Shown one piece after another: positions 60,424-64,000 of a stretch of DNA of 64,000 nucleotides (position 1 is its first letter; each line of letters opens with the position of its first letter). The stretch is from Bacillota bacterium. Lineage in GTDB: Bacteria > Bacillota > Bacilli > Paenibacillales > UBA4045. The stretch spans positions 124,001 to 188,000 of the forward strand of contig JAEZQY010000029.1 of the NCBI GenBank assembly GCA_023441055.1, read 5' to 3'. The position numbers were made by a program, and so were the translations under genes. Below the pieces are notes generated by a model. The model did not search any database and had not been told where the DNA came from. It saw nothing but the letters and a program-made list of their open reading frames with translations.

Positions 60424-60762
60424 TCATGCCTTCTTCACAAACTCCGACTTCAGCTTCATCGCTCCGAAGCCATCTATCTTGCAATCAATATCATGATCTC
60501 CGTCCACCAATCGAATATTCTTCACCTTGGTGCCGATCTTGAGTGAGGATGAGCTGCCCTTCACCTTCAGATCCTTGATAATCGTGACGGTATCCCCATC
60601 GCTCAGAATCGTGCCATGGGCATCCTTTACGACTCGCTCATCGCCGCTGGGCGCCTCATCACCCAATCTCCATTCATGAGCGCACTCCGGACAGACGAGC
60701 TGGCTGCCGTCATCATAGGTATACTCCGATTGACACATCGGACAATTCGGTAAATTCGACAT
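60424..60762 (-). CDS. PhnA/YjdM-like zinc-ribbon protein
   Basis: The 112-residue protein has an N-terminal zinc ribbon (CPMC...CPEC) and a C-terminal SH3-like barrel (VKDAHGTILSDGDTVTIIKDLKVKG). This is the PhnA/YjdM family, whose role is not well established despite the name. The ATG at 60762 has AGGAG 10 bases upstream; the longer frame has no ribosome site. It lies between unrelated genes. Confidence 0.9.
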   Translation of the reverse strand: MSNLPNCPMCQSEYTYDDGSQLVCPECAHEWRLGDEAPSGDERVVKDAHGTILSDGDTVTIIKDLKVKGSSSSLKIGTKVKNIRLVDGDHDIDCKIDGFGAMKLKSEFVKKA

Positions 60763-60870
60763 CTTCGCACTTCTCCTCTCAGGTGTTCTCACCTGTATCA
60801 TAGCCCAATCGGCGTGGAATGTCGAAGAATAGAGCACGAACGAACAGATTGCATAGCGATACGAATACGC

Positions 60871-61872
60871 CTACTCCTTACTCCATATCCTCGTATTCAG
60901 ATTGAACGCCTCAATCCATCCGAAGAGAAACTTCAGGTCCTCATAGATCGCTTCCAGATGGGCTCCTGTCACAGGCTTGCTCAGCTTAGACTCGAAGTAA
61001 TTCTTGCTCGACCACATCGAGACGCACATGAAGGAGTCAACAAATGAGATGCTTATCTTCTCCTTATGTCTTCTCTTGAATGCAAGAATTCGCTCCATCA
61101 TGCTAGAGGATAGAATATACCGCGCCTTGATCTCATCCGTCGTGCGCACCTGGAAGGCTTCATTAAATGCTTCATCCTCCAGCATCATCTTGATGGGCGG
61201 TGTGTAGCTCGTACTGCTCAAGCGACCCAGCATTCTACCGAAGAACCCACCCTTGCCCACATTCGAATCCAGTATGGTGATCCCCTCGAAGTCCTTGTGG
61301 AAGTCAGCGATGAATAGAATGCCCTTGAACATATCGACCCGAGTCGTAGTCGTGTTGCCCTTCGAATCTGTCGTACGTCTCTCCTGCACTAGCCTGAGCT
61401 CAGAGAACATGAAATCTGTCAATCCAAGCCTGCCTCGGAATAGATCCTCACCATGAACCTCATCAATGTCGATGTCATACAGCCTAGACTTCTGAATCCA
61501 TCGGTCATCAATCCGCGCGTCAGGACTGTACTTGCAGTAGTACTCATATTCCTCGGTCTCATTCGGCAGTGAGCAGCGCTCTAGCATGGTCTGCATCAAT
61601 GGAACGACGACCAGCTGCTTGAACATAGCCCGGTAATGCGATCCGCCTCTAGACCAATTTCTATACCATAGGATGAGCATGACAACTACAATCACGACGC
61701 TGGGGATCAGTAGGATTGGAGCGGTCAAGAACAGTAGGATAGCAAGCACAACCGTTGCTAGCAGCAGCCAATTATACATCTGCCGCTTAGCACGTATCGG
61801 CTTGCGCAGCGATTCAAGCTCTTCTACCGCCCCAGCTACAGACTGCTTGACCTCATCGTAAGTTGGTAACAA
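60871..61872 (-). CDS. DUF3137 membrane protein
   Basis: The 333-residue protein has two adjacent membrane segments (about residues 33-68) and a cytoplasmic C-terminal DUF3137 domain (SRLYDIDIDEVHGEDLFRGRLGLTDFMFSELRLVQERR...). The function of the family is unknown. It is a single gene with no obvious partner. Confidence 0.75.
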   Translation of the reverse strand: MLPTYDEVKQSVAGAVEELESLRKPIRAKRQMYNWLLLATVVLAILLFLTAPILLIPSVVIVVVMLILWYRNWSRGGSHYRAMFKQLVVVPLMQTMLERCSLPNETEEYEYYCKYSPDARIDDRWIQKSRLYDIDIDEVHGEDLFRGRLGLTDFMFSELRLVQERRTTDSKGNTTTTRVDMFKGILFIADFHKDFEGITILDSNVGKGGFFGRMLGRLSSTSYTPPIKMMLEDEAFNEAFQVRTTDEIKARYILSSSMMERILAFKRRHKEKISISFVDSFMCVSMWSSKNYFESKLSKPVTGAHLEAIYEDLKFLFGWIEAFNLNTRIWSKE

Positions 61873-62082
61873 GCGCTGACCTCCTCATCAGTTCCATAAT
61901 AGTAGTATCTGCCTTCTTCAATTCTTCGCCATTGTAGCATGAAATGGGAATTAATAGGGCGATAGGTGACAGTGAACAATTGATGAAGGTAGCGATTGGG
62001 CAGGAAATCATATCACTTGTGCGGTATAATAGGCTAGGCATTGCGTTATAGCAAGCATAGGATCAGCATAGGAGGTTTCATC

Positions 62083-62625
62083 ATGAAGGTAGCTGCAATT
62101 GTAGGAAGTATTCGTAAGGATTCCTTGAATCGGAAGTTAGCCGAATTCGTCAAGAACCGCTACGCGGACAAGTTTGAGCTCGACATTATTTCATTACGCG
62201 ACGTCCCGATGTACAATCAGGATATCGAGAACGATCCGCCCCAAGCGGTTGTGGATTTCAAATCGCGCGTGAAGCAGGCGGATGCCGTTCTCTGGGTAAC
62301 CCCTGAATATAATAGCACCGTTCCAGGTGTACTCGTGAATGCGATCGATTGGATGTCCCGCGTGGATAAGGTTATGAAGGGCAAGCCGTCCATCATCATG
62401 GGTGCTTCCATGGGCAATCTCGGTACAGTGAAGGCCCAGATTCACCTGCGCAACATTATGTTCGCTGGCGGAGTCGCGTCCCCTGTATTGATGGGGAATG
62501 AAGTTTATGTCGGCGCTGCGCATACGAAGTTTGATGAAGCAGGCAACTTGACGGATGAGAACACCATCAAGTTCCTGGACACCGTCATCGATAACTTCAT
62601 GACGTGGATGACTACTTTTAAGTAA
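62083..62625 (+). CDS. NADPH-dependent FMN reductase (flavodoxin-fold)
   Basis: The 180-residue protein has the FMN phosphate loop VGSIRKDSLNRKLAEF and the signature PEYNSTVPGVLVNAIDWMSR. It is of the ChrR/YieF-type quinone and azo reductases. Members reduce flavins, quinones and sometimes chromate using NAD(P)H. AGGAGG lies 7 bases before the ATG at 62083. A link to the chrA transporter 57 kb away is not indicated. Confidence 0.9.
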   Translation: MKVAAIVGSIRKDSLNRKLAEFVKNRYADKFELDIISLRDVPMYNQDIENDPPQAVVDFKSRVKQADAVLWVTPEYNSTVPGVLVNAIDWMSRVDKVMKGKPSIIMGASMGNLGTVKAQIHLRNIMFAGGVASPVLMGNEVYVGAAHTKFDEAGNLTDENTIKFLDTVIDNFMTWMTTFK

Positions 62626-62642
62626 TACAGCTGCATAATCAC

Positions 62643-63776
62643 TTATTCGTATTGTACAATTGCCGCGATGTAGGCCGATAGCACTTCAGCAGCGCGCTCA
62701 TGGGCGAGCTTCCCAGGGTGACTCCTCGCGCCGACGGCCTGATCCGTCATCGCCGGCAATTCCACTACGGATACCCCACCGTCACCTGTCCGCTCCATAT
62801 ACGTGCTGACAGCGCGGCGGATCGCCGGCATCATCGGTATGCCGAGCATCCCATACGCCCATACGAGATGTGCGGCTGGATTATGCCGTCTCAGCATCGC
62901 TAGAAACGCCACCGCTGCATGCTCGAAGGCTTGCAGATCTTCACGATGATAGCTGCCATCCTCACACAGTCGCTGCTTATGCGTCCTGCCGGTCTTCGGA
63001 TCCGTCCAAGCCGGTGAATGGAATGCCCCGCCGTCATTCGTCCCCAGATTCACCACGATCACATCCGGTTGCCAGGAATCGAAGTCATGCACGCTGTTCG
63101 CGCCTAACCGCTCGTTCCGCTCGCCCGTCAACACACCGCACACCTGTTCATAGCAGGACGGAATCGCCGCATGTGGATTATTGTCCCAGCCTGTCAGCAC
63201 GCCCCAACCGCTCTGCGAGACTACCTGATAGTCAGCATCCAGTGCCGCCGCAGTCATCGCCGTATAATTATCGATCGCACTGAACCACATTGGAATCCAC
63301 GCTGTCTCTTCCTTAGCGCCAATAGCTCCTTCTCCAGAAGTAATGCTATCGCCAATAAACTCAATCCTGCAGCGCCCTTCCCGAACCGGTACAAATTCGC
63401 CGTCCGATTTCACCGCATGAATCTGCAGACAGCAGCTTAGATCACCGCTCATCGCCTGCGTATCACGCACGATGCGGACCTTCTTCACACCCTCACCACT
63501 CATCCCTCGGAAAATACACACCCAACGCCTGCCCGCTGTCAGCATCTGTCTACTCGTGACGGCACCGTTCACCATCACACTGATCCAGGGCTCATAGATG
63601 TCATAGTTCGACTCGACTTCCACCCATAGCTCAGAGCCCTTCGCATGAAGCTCAATGCCGCTCCCCGTCCAGAACAGAGTCAGCGGTGCAAGCTCGCCAG
63701 TCGTGCGACCATGTACCTTGAGATGCGGGATGTCGGTTAAGCTGAGCACCTGTAAGCGTTCATCCTTGTTCATCAT
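62643..63776 (-). CDS. SGNH/GDSL esterase with N-terminal beta domain (CE2-like)
   Basis: The 377-residue protein has an N-terminal beta-sandwich (residues about 1-125) and an SGNH esterase domain with GDSITSGEG (Ser nucleophile), NLGTNDG and a late HPG(K)xAHE Asp/His block. This order is that of carbohydrate esterase family 2 acetyl esterases. No signal peptide is present, so it may deacetylate imported saccharides. GGAGG lies 5 bases before the ATG at 63776. The 158 bases after it to the window end hold nothing I can name. Confidence 0.8.
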   Translation of the reverse strand: MMNKDERLQVLSLTDIPHLKVHGRTTGELAPLTLFWTGSGIELHAKGSELWVEVESNYDIYEPWISVMVNGAVTSRQMLTAGRRWVCIFRGMSGEGVKKVRIVRDTQAMSGDLSCCLQIHAVKSDGEFVPVREGRCRIEFIGDSITSGEGAIGAKEETAWIPMWFSAIDNYTAMTAAALDADYQVVSQSGWGVLTGWDNNPHAAIPSCYEQVCGVLTGERNERLGANSVHDFDSWQPDVIVVNLGTNDGGAFHSPAWTDPKTGRTHKQRLCEDGSYHREDLQAFEHAAVAFLAMLRRHNPAAHLVWAYGMLGIPMMPAIRRAVSTYMERTGDGGVSVVELPAMTDQAVGARSHPGKLAHERAAEVLSAYIAAIVQYE

Positions 63777-64000
63777 AGGGGCCTCCTCGCAGTCTTCTTG
63801 CTGCCATTGTAACATAGGAATTTCTAATTGATGGTAGGCCAAGGATCTGCGAGCTCCCCGGCAATTGGTTAGAGGAGTGCGCGGAATGGAGTGGGGTGGT
63901 GCAGCAGCTAGGAGCGGCTAATCGGATGGGGCTGATGGCGAAGGTGAGTGAAGCTTACTAAGCTCAAATGCATATATGCAGGTATTAGTGGGGTTTTGGC

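Noticed and set aside
1..64000. tRNA, rRNA, riboswitch, prophage or insertion sequence
   Set aside because: I looked for cloverleaf-like, rRNA-like, transposase and phage signals by eye and saw none; a covariance-model search would be needed to exclude small structured RNAs.

Overview
The window reads as chromosomal DNA of a Paenibacillus-like member of the Bacillales. The grounds are strong AGGAGG-type ribosome binding sites with frequent TTG/GTG starts, Lpl-type sugar transporters controlled by membrane-bound AraC regulators, a YesM/YesN two-component pair, an S-layer-homology protein, a yjlC-ndh pair behind a Rex site, and thioredoxin-type arsenate reductase. I see no rRNA, tRNA, CRISPR array, phage or insertion sequence. 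Genus-level assignment is inference.

Layout. (1) 1-5144: the end of an acetoin/butanediol dehydrogenase, an alkyltransferase-like protein, then a metal/oxyanion module: Crp/Fnr regulator, P-type ATPase, separate HMA protein, and divergent chrA. A Crp/Fnr-type palindrome lies in the divergent promoter. (2) 5272-12499: a large sensory AraC regulator and an Lpl-type ABC importer (two permeases and a lipoprotein) followed by a DUF1593 nucleoside-hydrolase-like protein. (3) 12547-18097: a compact cluster that I interpret as oxidative D-apiose catabolism (lactonase, sugar dehydrogenase, TIM-barrel decarboxylase, oxidoisomerase). A GntR/FadR regulator is encoded beside it, and copies of its probable operator ATTGTATACAAT lie in both divergent promoter regions. 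(4) 18139-33100: AraC regulator, intracellular GH92-like glycosidase, FAD-dependent oxidoreductase, a second sugar ABC importer with its own YesM/YesN pair, another AraC regulator, and a Gfo/Idh/MocA dehydrogenase plus sugar isomerase pair.

(5) 33244-40442: O-antigen-ligase-type polymerase, SLH protein, PadR/HAAS pair, rRNA pseudouridine synthase coupled to a Trm11-like methyltransferase. (6) 40464-50109: arsRBC operon, secreted helical protein, NTF2-like protein, ndh/DUF1641 with a Rex operator, fused MsrA-MsrB, a CHASE-GGDEF-EAL protein and RidA. (7) 50232-63776: VOC dioxygenase-like protein, DEAD-box helicase, SDR, RlmN, a Cache-GGDEF cyclase, Fur-boxed ferredoxin-NADP reductase, LLM oxidoreductase, a TIM-barrel isomerase, PhnA-like protein, DUF3137 protein, FMN reductase and a GDSL/CE2-like esterase.

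Themes. The first half is dominated by import and breakdown of plant-type sugars, with one sensor-regulator per transporter. The second half is mostly redox, metal and stress housekeeping. Three intergenic regions (near 46.1 kb, 51.3 kb and 59.3 kb) hold non-coding repeat families that no gene explains. Start codons were often moved inward from the longest reading frame because the Shine-Dalgarno position required it.
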